Positions 18,418 to 27,495 of a stretch of 64,000 bases of DNA are shown here, piece by piece. The notes beneath the pieces were generated by a model. That model made no database searches and was not told the origin of the DNA. It was given only the letters and a program-made list of their open reading frames with translations. Made by a program: the position numbers and the translations under genes. Position 1 is the first letter of the stretch. Each line of letters opens with the position of its first letter. Source of the stretch: Planctomycetota bacterium (lineage in GTDB: Bacteria > Planctomycetota > UBA1135); assembly GCA_024229395.1 (NCBI GenBank), contig JAAESM010000045.1, positions 1 to 64,000 of the forward strand, read 5' to 3'.

Positions 18418-19193
18418 CCCGTGCGGAGATCAAGCGCCTTGGCGAAGCCACACGGGATCCCGCGATCAGTTGGTTGATGCTGGTGCCGTTGGCCTTGCTG
18501 CACTTGAGCGGGCGTGGGGCCGCTGATCTCGAGGCTTTCTTCCTGGTCGAGTCGGCCTTGGAGTGGGCCGGCGACTATGGTCTCGCCTTCCTTTGGATAG
18601 CCCTCGTGGTTTGTTTCCTGTGGGCGGTCGGACGTGTCTTCCAGTTACAACTGCCGTGGCGCGGCGGCGCGGCTTTGATTTTCATCGAAGGACTGGTGTG
18701 GGCCTTACTACTGGGCCCAGCTTTGATCGTCTTGACCAAGTGGCTACCACTATCGGCCGCACCATTAAGCTTGAGCCTCGCAGCCGATCCAAGCAGTCTG
18801 GCCTGGTTGGGGGATTCAGCCGCCCCAGCAATAATTGGCTTGGAACAGGTTCATGCCAGCTTGGCCGTTGCCGCAGGCGCCGGACTCTATGAAGAGCTGT
18901 TGTTCCGCGCCTTGGGGGTTGGTGGGCTTGCCTTCGCCTTGCAACTGGTCTTCCGCAACTTCGCCGCCGACCTGACCTCCCGACGCCTCGCTTTGGTCTT
19001 GGCGGTGCTGTTCTCCGCCGCCGCATTCGCTGCTGCGCATGGCATCGGTGGCAATGAGGCCGCATTTGAACCTGAGATACTGGCCTTCCGCGCTGTTGCC
19101 GGCTTGGCCTTCGGTCTATTGTTTGCCTTCCGTGGACTGGCCGTTTGTGCCTATGCCCATTTCGCCTACGATGCCCTTTATCTTCTGACCTAA
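18414..19193 (+). CDS. CPBP family intramembrane metalloprotease
   Basis: A 259-residue membrane protein with about six hydrophobic segments. The CPBP (Abi) motifs are present: GLYEELLFRALGVGG (EExxxR), FAAAHGIGG and the C-terminal HFAYDALY, giving the Glu, Arg and His residues of the active site. Family members cleave prenylated or other membrane proteins. Its place inside the quinone prenylation operon is suggestive but may be only transcriptional convenience. Starts with ATGA overlap on ubiE. Confidence 0.87.
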   Translation: MTRAEIKRLGEATRDPAISWLMLVPLALLHLSGRGAADLEAFFLVESALEWAGDYGLAFLWIALVVCFLWAVGRVFQLQLPWRGGAALIFIEGLVWALLLGPALIVLTKWLPLSAAPLSLSLAADPSSLAWLGDSAAPAIIGLEQVHASLAVAAGAGLYEELLFRALGVGGLAFALQLVFRNFAADLTSRRLALVLAVLFSAAAFAAAHGIGGNEAAFEPEILAFRAVAGLAFGLLFAFRGLAVCAYAHFAYDALYLLT

Positions 19194-19203
19194 AGGGATA
19201 CCC

Positions 19204-19872
19204 ATGAGCAAGGCCAAGCAAGTCACCAAAGTCGTCCTCGGCGTTTCCGGCGCCAGTGGTGCATGTTATGCGGTGCGTACCTTGCAGCTGTTGTTGGCTG
19301 CAGGGATCCAGGTCGACTTGATCTACTCCAACGCCGCCAAGCGTGTGCTGTTCGAGGAAATGGACATCCGTCTTCAGCAAGACCCAACCATCCTGCTGCA
19401 AGGGCAAGAGGCGGGCGCTGAGTTACGCCTGTGGCCGAACGAAGACATTGGCGCACCACCAGCCTCTGGCACTGCCATCGGTGATGTCGTAATGTTGGTG
19501 CCCTGCTCGCTCAGCACCATTGGAGCCATCGCCCATGGTGGCGCATCCAACCTGATTGAGCGCGCCGCCCAAGTGGCGTTGAAGGAGGGCAAGCATCTAT
19601 TGGTGGTGCCGCGCGAGAGCCCGTTATCCAAGGTGCACTTGGATTGTCTTTCGCGCTTGGCATGGGCAGGTGCCACAGTGCTACCCGCATCGCCTGGTTT
19701 CTATCAACGCCCACAATCGATCGAAGATCTGGTCGATCAAGTCTGCGGCAAGATCCTAAACCGTTGCGGCATCGAGCAGCAATGCTTGCCCGCATGGGAT
19801 GGCGGCATCGGTGCACAAAGGCATCCAGTCGGCGAGGATCAAGTCGATGGTCGCGGAGACGCCACTTCCTAG
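19204..19872 (+). CDS. ubiX: Flavin prenyltransferase UbiX
   Basis: Makes prenylated FMN, the cofactor of UbiD-type decarboxylases. 222 residues. N-terminal VVLGVSGASGACYAVRTL is the FMN-binding start; MLVPCSLSTIGAIAHG and LLVVPRESPLSKVHL are the family motifs. An AAAGGGATACCC ribosome site precedes the ATG. The tail of about 20 residues (GAQRHPVGEDQVDGRGD) is not conserved. No ubiD-like gene is in the window, so the decarboxylase partner must be elsewhere; in the futalosine route it would be an MqnL-type enzyme. Confidence 0.93.
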   Translation: MSKAKQVTKVVLGVSGASGACYAVRTLQLLLAAGIQVDLIYSNAAKRVLFEEMDIRLQQDPTILLQGQEAGAELRLWPNEDIGAPPASGTAIGDVVMLVPCSLSTIGAIAHGGASNLIERAAQVALKEGKHLLVVPRESPLSKVHLDCLSRLAWAGATVLPASPGFYQRPQSIEDLVDQVCGKILNRCGIEQQCLPAWDGGIGAQRHPVGEDQVDGRGDATS

Positions 19873-19874
19873 AC

Positions 19875-20756
19875 ATGACTTCGCTCGGCACCACCCTGCG
19901 AATGATCAAGTTCGAGCACACGGTGTTCGCGCTGCCGTTCGCGTTGGCTGGTGCTTGGTTGGCCGCCGGCGGTTTACCTCCTTGGATGGACTTGGTGTTA
20001 ATCGTGATCGCTGCGGTGGCTGCGCGTTCGGCGGCTATGGCCTTCAACCGAATCTCGGACCGCAACATCGATTCCAGTAATCCGCGCACCGCCGACCGCG
20101 AGTTGGTGACCGGCGTATTGTCGATGCGATTTGCGGTGTTGTTCACCTTGGTGAATAGCGCGGTATTCGTTGCCGTGGCATTCTTCATTGCGCCGATTTG
20201 CGGTTGGTTGTCATTACCAGTGTTGCTGGTGTTGTTGGGCTATTCCAAGCTCAAGCGTTTCAGTTGGCTGTGCCATATGGGACTTGGGCTCGCTCTTGGG
20301 CTTGCGCCTGCAGGTGCATGGCTGGCGATCAACAAGGATTTTGTCGGCGGATGGGATACGCCCTTGTGGGTAGGCCTTGGTGTGTTGGCATGGGTCACTG
20401 GTTTTGATCTGCTCTATGCCATCCAAGATATTGAACATGATCGCCAAGAAGGCTTGTTCTCCTTCCCAGCGCGCTTTGGTGCCAGCATCAGTCGTTATGC
20501 CTCGATGCTGCTCTACGTGGTGGCGCTTGCAGCCTGGTTCATGGTTGGCCAACGCGCCGGTCTGGGCATCGCCTTTGGCTTGGGCTTGGTTTTGGTCGCG
20601 GCCTTGCTGAGCTTCGAGCATTGGCTGTTGCGCGGCGAACGCACCGAGCGCGTACCGCTGGTGTTTTTCAAGGTCAACGCCTGGGTGGGTGTGGTGTTCT
20701 TCGCCGGCTTGTGGATCGATATGGCACTGGCTGAGGGCGCGGTTAACCTAGGGTGA
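19875..20756 (+). CDS. UbiA family prenyltransferase, MqnP-like
   Basis: Integral membrane prenyltransferase of 293 residues with about eight hydrophobic segments. The first Asp-rich motif is NRISDRNIDSSNPRT and the second is YAIQDIEHDRQEGL, which bind Mg-diphosphate. The start MIKFEHTVFALPFALAGAW is typical of MqnP, the futalosine-pathway enzyme that prenylates 1,4-dihydroxy-6-naphthoate, and the company of ubiX and ubiE fits. The choice of MqnP over 4-hydroxybenzoate prenyltransferase is inference. ATG 19875 is three bases after the ubiX stop and starts the conserved N-terminus; longer frames from 19644 lie inside ubiX. Confidence 0.88.
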   Translation: MTSLGTTLRMIKFEHTVFALPFALAGAWLAAGGLPPWMDLVLIVIAAVAARSAAMAFNRISDRNIDSSNPRTADRELVTGVLSMRFAVLFTLVNSAVFVAVAFFIAPICGWLSLPVLLVLLGYSKLKRFSWLCHMGLGLALGLAPAGAWLAINKDFVGGWDTPLWVGLGVLAWVTGFDLLYAIQDIEHDRQEGLFSFPARFGASISRYASMLLYVVALAAWFMVGQRAGLGIAFGLGLVLVAALLSFEHWLLRGERTERVPLVFFKVNAWVGVVFFAGLWIDMALAEGAVNLG

Positions 20757-21901
20757 TGGCTGCGGCAGCGAAAAAGAAACGGGCACCCGATCCCGGCACC
20801 AGTTGCCGTGAATTGTGCTCACGTGCGGCCAAGGGCGATTTGCCCAAGCTGCTGCTGATCCTGCCGCCGACCAGCGGCGAGGAAGAAGCTTGGTTCGGCG
20901 AGCAGGTGATGAAAGCCGCGCGCGATTTCGGTCGCGGCATTCCTGAGTTGGATTTGCTCGACCTGGACTGCGCCTCGCCGGATTTCACTCCTGACTTAGT
21001 GGATGGCTTTTTGTCCTCGCCATCACTTTTTGCCAGCCGCCAAGCCTTGATTCTTGGTCGCGCATCGAAGGCGCTGAACAAATGGCCACGCCTCGCCGAA
21101 GCACTGCTCAACTGCGCATCCAGTGATGGCGGTCCGGAGTGGATTGTGCTGCAGGTCGGCAGTGGCAGTGGCAAGGCAGCAAAGTCGCTGTCGGCAACCC
21201 GCAAGAAGAACATCGAGAAGGTGCGCTTTCGTGGACTCTACGCCGATCCGCCACCTTGGCGCCCCGATCCCGATGCTTCCGAGGCGGCCGTTTTCGTCGC
21301 CACCGAAGCCGGGCAGCGCAATCTGCAGATGCACCGTGGTGCTGCAGGCTTGTTGGTACAACTTGCCGGAGCTCGTCCCAATGATCTGGTTCAAGCCTTG
21401 GAGCATTTCGTCTTGCTCGGCATGGACAGCATCGGCGAAGAAGAAGTGCGTCAAGTCGCAGCACGCAGCGCAGAAGGAACCGCCTTCGATTTCGCCGACG
21501 CCATCCTCAGTGGCGATTCCGGTGGCGCCTTAAAGCTGATCCGCAGTTTGAATGCCGTCGGTATGCGTACCTGGGATGGACGCCGTTTGGCCGCGCGGGA
21601 AGCCTTCGGCATGGTCTTGTCGACTGTCTCGCGCGAACGTCAGAAGACCGCTGCTGTGCGCGATGCCGTGGATCATGGCAAAAGCATTGAAGATGCATTG
21701 AAAGCCGCCGGTTCGAGCCCCAGTATGCCGGTGGTGCGACGCATGGAGAAACGATTGGGAGCCTGTAGTCCCGAGTTCTTGAAGGTCGTGTTGGAAGGTC
21801 TCTTGGAAGCAGAAACAAACGTGAAGATGGCGGGCTGGCGCAATAGCTCGCGCGCCCTGGAATACCTGGCCTTCCGCATTTTCCAACGGAGGCGCGCGTG
21901 A
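20753..21901 (+). CDS. holA: DNA polymerase III delta subunit, HolA-like
   Basis: Clamp-loader delta subunit that opens the beta clamp. 382 residues (GTG 20753; ATG 20756 also possible). It shows the HolA arrangement: an N-terminal part with LLILPPTSGEEEAWFGEQVM, middle SSPSLFASRQALIL (clamp contact region), then LAGARPNDLVQALEHFVLL and AFDFADAILSGDSGGALKLI of the helical domains. It lacks a P-loop, as expected for delta. Similarity is recognised mainly by order and these motifs, since HolA diverges quickly. Overlaps the UbiA gene and mutL by four bases on each side. Confidence 0.82.
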   Translation: MMAAAAKKKRAPDPGTSCRELCSRAAKGDLPKLLLILPPTSGEEEAWFGEQVMKAARDFGRGIPELDLLDLDCASPDFTPDLVDGFLSSPSLFASRQALILGRASKALNKWPRLAEALLNCASSDGGPEWIVLQVGSGSGKAAKSLSATRKKNIEKVRFRGLYADPPPWRPDPDASEAAVFVATEAGQRNLQMHRGAAGLLVQLAGARPNDLVQALEHFVLLGMDSIGEEEVRQVAARSAEGTAFDFADAILSGDSGGALKLIRSLNAVGMRTWDGRRLAAREAFGMVLSTVSRERQKTAAVRDAVDHGKSIEDALKAAGSSPSMPVVRRMEKRLGACSPEFLKVVLEGLLEAETNVKMAGWRNSSRALEYLAFRIFQRRRA

Positions 21902-23733
21902 GCCACATCCGTAAGTTGGATCCGATCGTGGTCGACCAGATTGCCGCCGGTGAGGTGGTGGAGCGGCCGGCGTCGGTGGTCAAGGAACTGGTCGAGAACG
22001 CCATCGATGCCGGCGCCACGAGTATTGAGGTGATCCTGCTTGAAGGCGGCATCCGTCGCATTGAAGTGCGCGACAACGGCATCGGCATCGATCGTGAGGA
22101 ACTGCTGCTGGCAGTGACTTCCCATGCCACCAGCAAGTTGAGTGCTCCTTCCGATCTGGAAGCGATTGCCTCGTTGGGGTTCCGCGGCGAGGCCTTGGCG
22201 TCGATTGCGTCGGTTTCGCGCTTAGAGGTCATCTCGCGTACTGCCGAAAGTAATGCCGGCGCCAGTTTGAAGGTCGACTTCGGTCGCGTGGGAGAAGTCC
22301 GTGATGCCGCTGCCGCCAAAGGAACGCGCTTCATCATCGATGACCTGTTCGCCGAGTTACCGGCCCGACGCAAGTTCCTCAAGCGCGCCAGCACCGAAGC
22401 CGGTCATTGCACCGCTTGGGTCGAACGATTGGCCTTGGTTCATGAAGGCGTGGCCTTCCGCATTGAGAACGATGGCCGCTCGGTCTTCGAAGTGCGCGCC
22501 GACGACGACCTGACCGCGCGCTGCGCCGCTGTCTTCGGTGCCAATATCGCCGACCGCATGTTGGCGATCGACAAGCCTAATGATGTGCTGTCGTGCACTG
22601 CACGCATTGGTCCACCAGAGACTGCGCGCCGTGATGCACGTCGCGTGCATCTGTTCTTGAACGGGCGTTGGGTGCGTGATGCACGTTTGTTGCGTGCTGT
22701 GCGCGAGGGGGTGCGTGAGTTCGTGCCGATTGGCTATTACCCAACGCTATTCCTGCAGCTGCATGTCTCGCCCGAGCGAGTCGATGTCAACGTGCATCCG
22801 CAGAAGACTGAAGTGCGTTTCCGTGATGAACGCATTGTCTTCGGCACCGTAGTCAACACTTTGCGCCAATGCCTGTCGGCTAGTGATTGGGCCACGCGTG
22901 CTGTTGGTGGAATCGGTTCCACTGTGGCGGAAACGCCAAGCTTCGGTGGGGCATCGGCTTATCCAGTAGGTGGCTCTGGCGGGGGCGGCGAATTGGCGGG
23001 CGGTGCGTCGGTAGGTGGCGGAAGCTCCAGCCGTGATTTCCCTGCACCTAGCTGGCAACGCGCCGATGATCTGCGCGGCGCCGCAGCCGCCGGTCAACTC
23101 GATGATTTTGTCGCCCGGCAAGCAGCCGATGGCAGCTTGCCGCTGCAGTCCGATCCGGATGCCGCTGCAGGTGATTTCCTGTCGATTGCCAACACCTTCT
23201 TGTTCCGCCCGGTACCTGGCGGAGTCGAGATCATCGACCAACATGCTTTGCATGAGCGCGTCAACTTGGAAGAGTTGCGCAAGGAGATTCGTGAAGGTCA
23301 AGTCGTCATGCAACCGCTGCTGGTTCCATCCTTGGTCGATCTCAGTCGCACCGAGTTGGAGTTATTGCTCGGCCTGAAAGACACCTTCCTGAGATTAGGC
23401 GTAGATGTCGATGCCTTCGGTGAAACCACTTTGGCAATCCGTGGTGTGCCGGCACGCTTGCAACGTTTGCACCCCGAGAAGTTAGTCATGGACCTGTTGG
23501 AAATCGCCACTGATAACCGTGCGGCGTCGCCCGAGAAGATCCAAGAAGAGATGTTGTTCTCGATGTCTTGCCGCGGTGCGGTGATGGCCGGTGATCATGT
23601 CGATCGCGCAGCCTTGGAAGGACTGTTGAAGCGTGGCGCCAACTTGCCGCAGGATCGCACCTGTGCGCATGGCCGCCCGGTGCGCATCATGCTAACGCTC
23701 GAAGATCTAGAGCGCGCCTTTTTCCGTCGTTAG
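21898..23733 (+). CDS. mutL: DNA mismatch repair protein MutL, endonuclease type
   Basis: GHKL ATPase that links mismatch recognition to strand removal. 611 residues. N-terminal IRKLDPIVVDQIAAGEVVERP and ELVENAIDAGA, DNGIGID, TSHATSKL and GFRGEALASI are all present. A Gly/Ser-rich linker (about residues 340-385) precedes the dimerisation domain. The latter contains DQHALHERVNLEE, which matches the DQHA(x)2E(x)4E motif of nicking MutL proteins found in bacteria without MutH. So strand nicking by MutL itself is predicted. Starts at GTG 21898 overlapping holA. The 48-base gap to the convergent gene shows no strong hairpin. Confidence 0.96.
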   Translation: MSHIRKLDPIVVDQIAAGEVVERPASVVKELVENAIDAGATSIEVILLEGGIRRIEVRDNGIGIDREELLLAVTSHATSKLSAPSDLEAIASLGFRGEALASIASVSRLEVISRTAESNAGASLKVDFGRVGEVRDAAAAKGTRFIIDDLFAELPARRKFLKRASTEAGHCTAWVERLALVHEGVAFRIENDGRSVFEVRADDDLTARCAAVFGANIADRMLAIDKPNDVLSCTARIGPPETARRDARRVHLFLNGRWVRDARLLRAVREGVREFVPIGYYPTLFLQLHVSPERVDVNVHPQKTEVRFRDERIVFGTVVNTLRQCLSASDWATRAVGGIGSTVAETPSFGGASAYPVGGSGGGGELAGGASVGGGSSSRDFPAPSWQRADDLRGAAAAGQLDDFVARQAADGSLPLQSDPDAAAGDFLSIANTFLFRPVPGGVEIIDQHALHERVNLEELRKEIREGQVVMQPLLVPSLVDLSRTELELLLGLKDTFLRLGVDVDAFGETTLAIRGVPARLQRLHPEKLVMDLLEIATDNRAASPEKIQEEMLFSMSCRGAVMAGDHVDRAALEGLLKRGANLPQDRTCAHGRPVRIMLTLEDLERAFFRR

Positions 23734-23781
23734 GTAGCGAAGGTGCTCAGGCTTCCTGGCCCAGCCAGAAGCCGAACAAGT

Positions 23782-24825
23782 TTATTTCTCCAGCATCCAC
23801 TGGAAGCGATGAATCTGCAGAATGCGCGTTGGGTAGTTCTCTTCGTCTTGCAGATAAGGAGCGCCGTGCATCTCGACCAACTGCGGCACGAAACGCCCTT
23901 CGAAAGATTTGTAACCGGCCAACTCGAAGCGTTGGTATTCGATCACGACCGCGACATCCATCTCTTCAGCTTGTCCGCTGAGTTGCTCGGTGGCTTCTTC
24001 GGCCACCTCACCATTCGAGGCTCCAGAACCATCGTCGCTGACGTCGGCACCCTCATCGATTGAGTCGATCTCGTTGTCTTGAATCACGACCTCAACTTCA
24101 CGCGCCAGCTCGAGGCGGTGCGGTTGCAGGTTCTCAATGCCCAACCACAAGTGATAACGCCACTTGTCGCCGCCGTAGCGCTTGAGGTCACCGACCAGGA
24201 TGCGTCGGCCATCTTCATGGACCAACACTGCACGCGGCATGTTGCGCTTCTCGAGCTGACGAAAATCCAGCATCAGCATGAGATCAGAACATAAGTCCAT
24301 GGCCTCGTCGATCGACTCGCGGTCCTTGCCGAATTCATGGCCGCTCAAGACCAAGCGATCTTTTTCGCCATCTTCGAGCCAATAATCGCGGCCATCGAAA
24401 CCTTTCTTCACCTTGGTGCCACGATCGAGGTCATCGATGCTGATTTCAATGACCTCGCTGGATTCGTTCATATACGCCAAGGCGAAATCCACCTCACTGG
24501 CGTTACCGTCCTGACGATCCTTCAATTTCAGCTTCAACTCGATTCCAGTGACCAATTTGGCCTGCTGGGATTGGAACTGCGCGTGGGCAATCTTCAGCAG
24601 CAGTGCGGTGGCGGCTGCGGGATCGGTGATGCTGGCGAAGCCCTCAGGCACGGCCAGGGGAGACCCGGCGAGAGGTTCCTCAAGGTCGAGGATGAGCTGT
24701 GGAGACTCTGAAACAGGTTCCTGGAGCACCACAGGCAGATCAGGAGTACCGTTGACCACCTCTTGGGCGGCGGCTACGGGAGTGCAAAAAAGCAGGGCGA
24801 AAGTACTTAGGCGGAAAAACGGCAT
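23782..24825 (-). CDS. Secreted protein of unknown function, possible LolA-like fold
   Basis: A 347-residue protein with a signal peptide (MPFFRLSTFALLFCTPVAAA) and a short proline/glutamate-rich segment. The body (about residues 75-235) has alternating beta strands and acidic turns, for example KLVTGIELKLKLKDRQDG and FALAYMNESSEVIEISID, reminiscent of LolA-type periplasmic carriers; residues 255-290 are an acidic low-complexity insert. I cannot name a family. Start is ATG 24825. It diverges from the M16 gene at 24863, only 37 bases away, so the promoters must overlap. Confidence 0.68.
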   Translation of the reverse strand: MPFFRLSTFALLFCTPVAAAQEVVNGTPDLPVVLQEPVSESPQLILDLEEPLAGSPLAVPEGFASITDPAAATALLLKIAHAQFQSQQAKLVTGIELKLKLKDRQDGNASEVDFALAYMNESSEVIEISIDDLDRGTKVKKGFDGRDYWLEDGEKDRLVLSGHEFGKDRESIDEAMDLCSDLMLMLDFRQLEKRNMPRAVLVHEDGRRILVGDLKRYGGDKWRYHLWLGIENLQPHRLELAREVEVVIQDNEIDSIDEGADVSDDGSGASNGEVAEEATEQLSGQAEEMDVAVVIEYQRFELAGYKSFEGRFVPQLVEMHGAPYLQDEENYPTRILQIHRFQWMLEK

Positions 24826-24862
24826 CGGAATGGCACTGCGGCCAGCCTAGGATACGCATCAC

Positions 24863-26185
24863 ATGGCCTTCTTGCAGACCATTCCTGAACTTCGCCACCC
24901 TGCACCCGGGGTGGAATTGCTGTGTTTGCCCGAGTCGCGCTTCAAACGCGCCCAGCTCGGTCTCTCGCTGGACCTGCCTCTCGATAGCGGCCGTGCAGCG
25001 CGCACGCTGTTGTCCGAGGTGCTCCAACAAGGCTCCACAGCCCTGCCAACGCGCCGCGACCTGTCACGCGCCTTACAAGAGGCCTACGGCGCCAACTGCT
25101 CGTTGTATGCCGACCGCAACGGCGAGAACCACCGCATCGGCGTCAGCCTAGGTTGGGTTGGCGAACGCTTCCTGCCTCAGGGCACCACCATCGTGCCGCA
25201 GCTGCTTGAGATGGTCCGCCAACTCCTAGAGGAGCCACGCCGTGGCAAAGATGGCAGTCCTTTCGATCTGGAAATCGTCGAGCGCGAGCGCAAGCTGCTG
25301 CTGCAACGCTTGGCCGAGCGCAAGGATGACCGCCCCGGTTACGCCGAAGAACGTTTCATTCGCCTGATGTGCGAGGGCGAACCTTACGGACTGCAGGCCT
25401 GGGATAGTTCCGAAGCCGTTGTCGCCTTGACTGCCCAAGACTTGGAGAAGGCGCGCACCGAGCTCCTCGCCAAAGCCAAGATCACCGCCGTGGTGGTGGG
25501 TCCGTGCGACCCCGACATCATCGAAGCTTGGCTCGCCGACGTCTTCGGCGGTCGCAACAATCCGGTCACCCTGCCCGAAATCAGTCGTCCAGTACCTGGC
25601 GAGATTCGTGCGGTGCGTGAAGAGCTGCCAATGGATCAAGCGCAGTTTCATTACGGATTCCGCTATCCCGAACCTGCCGACAAACGCGCCTTCGAGGCTC
25701 TCGGTTTTGCTTGCTCAGTGTTGGGCGGTGGTTCGCATGGACGCTTGTTCCGCATCGTGCGCGAACAGAAGTCTTTGGCCTACGGCATCTACGCCATGCA
25801 ACGCGCGCGCAAAGGATTGGTCACTGTTGCAGCAGGCATTGATGCCGGTGCTTATCAAGAAGTGCGCGATGAAGTCGACGCGCAACTTGCCGACCTGCAA
25901 CAGAACGGACCAACCGCCGAAGAGATGGAGATGACCTTGGTCAATCGCCTCGACCGTCTGCGTGGCTTGGCCGACTCCGGTTACGAACTTGCCACTTACT
26001 TCGTGCGTGAACACACGCTGGGCTTGAACCGCTCACCAGCCGAACGTGCCGCGCTGTTGCAAGATTTGAAGCCTGCAGAGATCGCCGAAGCCGCTCGCTT
26101 GCTGGTGCCGGACACGGTCTACCTGCTCGCACCCACGGCTGAAGAATCTGCCGCTAACTCCGAAGGTATTCCAGCCCAAGTCTGA
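24863..26185 (+). CDS. M16 peptidase-like protein without the zinc motif (YmfF-like)
   Basis: A 440-residue M16-fold protein. It has the second-half M16 features (EALGFACSVLGGGSHGRLFRIVREQKSLAYGIYA, with the conserved Arg/Tyr-type substrate-binding motif) but the HxxEH zinc site is missing from its N-terminal half; the equivalent region reads SLDLPLDSGRAARTLLSEVL. M16 enzymes often work as a catalytic plus non-catalytic pair, as in B. subtilis YmfF/YmfH; the next gene, two bases on, supplies the active half. So this is likely the non-catalytic partner that helps clamp peptides. Start ATG 24863. Confidence 0.85.
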   Translation: MAFLQTIPELRHPAPGVELLCLPESRFKRAQLGLSLDLPLDSGRAARTLLSEVLQQGSTALPTRRDLSRALQEAYGANCSLYADRNGENHRIGVSLGWVGERFLPQGTTIVPQLLEMVRQLLEEPRRGKDGSPFDLEIVERERKLLLQRLAERKDDRPGYAEERFIRLMCEGEPYGLQAWDSSEAVVALTAQDLEKARTELLAKAKITAVVVGPCDPDIIEAWLADVFGGRNNPVTLPEISRPVPGEIRAVREELPMDQAQFHYGFRYPEPADKRAFEALGFACSVLGGGSHGRLFRIVREQKSLAYGIYAMQRARKGLVTVAAGIDAGAYQEVRDEVDAQLADLQQNGPTAEEMEMTLVNRLDRLRGLADSGYELATYFVREHTLGLNRSPAERAALLQDLKPAEIAEAARLLVPDTVYLLAPTAEESAANSEGIPAQV

Positions 26186-26187
26186 TC

Positions 26188-27474
26188 ATGAAAATCCTCG
26201 ACACCATCAAGCATGATCAAAGCGGCGAGACCGTCGTACTTGCTCAGAGTGCTAGCGGCACGCGCATCGCCTTGTGCAGCACGCCGGGCTTTAGCACGTC
26301 TTCCGGCCATTTCGGCTTGCGCTTCGGCAGCACCGATACCCATTTCCGTTTGCCTTCCGGGCAAGAAGTGGAAGTGCCTGGCGGCAGCGCTCATTATCTG
26401 GAGCATAAGCTGTTCGAAGGTCGCGAAGAAAAGGTCTTCGATCGCTTTGGCAAGTTAGGCGCGCGCTTCAATGGCGGCACTTCCTTTCGCACCACCACCT
26501 ATCACTTCACCACGGCTTCCAAATTCAAAGAGTGCCTGGATGTGCTGGTGGACTTCGTGCAGCATCCGTTGATTACCGAGGAGCGCGTCGAGAAGGAACG
26601 CGGCATCATCGAACAAGAGGTGCGCATGTACGCTGACCACCCTGGTTTTGCCGGCACCTTCCTGTTGCACGAAGCGCTCTACGCCAAGCATGGCATTCGC
26701 GTTGAGCCTGGTGGCACCGTAGGCGATGTGCGTGCCATCAACGCCCAGCATCTGCAGGATTGCTTCGACGGTTTCTATCGTCCTAGCGCCATGTGCTTGT
26801 CGCTCGCTGGCGACTTCGACACCGATGAAGTGTTGGCCTACTTGGAAACCAAGCTGGATGTCGATGACACTTCTCTGGCCACCAAGATTTATCCCACCGA
26901 GCCCGCTGGGCCGCACGCCGATTGGCTCGAGAAGGAGTTCCCGGTCACGCGCCCGCATGTTTGGATCGGTTGGCGTGCTGCCAGCGGTGAGCCCGACGGC
27001 CACCAGCGTTTGCACACGCGCTTGATCAACAGTTTGGTTTTGGACTTGGCTTTCGACGTATCCAGCGATACCCATGCCGATCTTTACCAGCGTGGCGTGA
27101 TCGACGACAGCTTCGGTTGTCATTGGTCCGGTGATTCCGATTGGGGCCATGTGATCGCTAGCGGCTTGTGTGATGACCCCAAGGCGTTTGTTGCTGAGAT
27201 TCGTAAGGCTGCGGAAGCCTTCGCCGCCAAGGGGCCAGCCAAAGCTGATTTCGAGCGTCTCAAGCGTGCTGCTTGGGGTGGCTTGATCAGTGGCATGCAA
27301 ACTCCAACGGCATTGGCCGGCAACATTCTGTCGAGCATGCTGGGGGATGTGCGTCCATTCGAGATGCTCAATGTGCTTGCCAGCGTGAGCTACGATGACA
27401 TCTGTAATGCCGCTAAGGAGTTGTTCAAGCCTGAGCAATCGGCGGTGGCGGTGCTGAAGCCTGCGGCACAATGA
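26188..27474 (+). CDS. M16 zinc metallopeptidase (YmfH-like)
   Basis: The catalytic partner of the preceding gene, 428 residues. The inverted zinc motif HYLEH lies at about residues 69-73 (GGSAHYLEHKLFEG), followed by the distal zinc Glu in ERGIIEQEVRMYADHPG. The substrate clamp half follows (PSAMCLSLAGDFD; YQRGVIDDSFGCHWSGDSDWGH). It probably degrades or processes peptides in the cytoplasm, as no signal peptide is seen. Two bases separate it from the first M16 gene, and miaA follows 21 bases after its stop. Confidence 0.92.
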   Translation: MKILDTIKHDQSGETVVLAQSASGTRIALCSTPGFSTSSGHFGLRFGSTDTHFRLPSGQEVEVPGGSAHYLEHKLFEGREEKVFDRFGKLGARFNGGTSFRTTTYHFTTASKFKECLDVLVDFVQHPLITEERVEKERGIIEQEVRMYADHPGFAGTFLLHEALYAKHGIRVEPGGTVGDVRAINAQHLQDCFDGFYRPSAMCLSLAGDFDTDEVLAYLETKLDVDDTSLATKIYPTEPAGPHADWLEKEFPVTRPHVWIGWRAASGEPDGHQRLHTRLINSLVLDLAFDVSSDTHADLYQRGVIDDSFGCHWSGDSDWGHVIASGLCDDPKAFVAEIRKAAEAFAAKGPAKADFERLKRAAWGGLISGMQTPTALAGNILSSMLGDVRPFEMLNVLASVSYDDICNAAKELFKPEQSAVAVLKPAAQ

Positions 27475-27495
27475 CCCGCGCGAATTTCTGACTCG

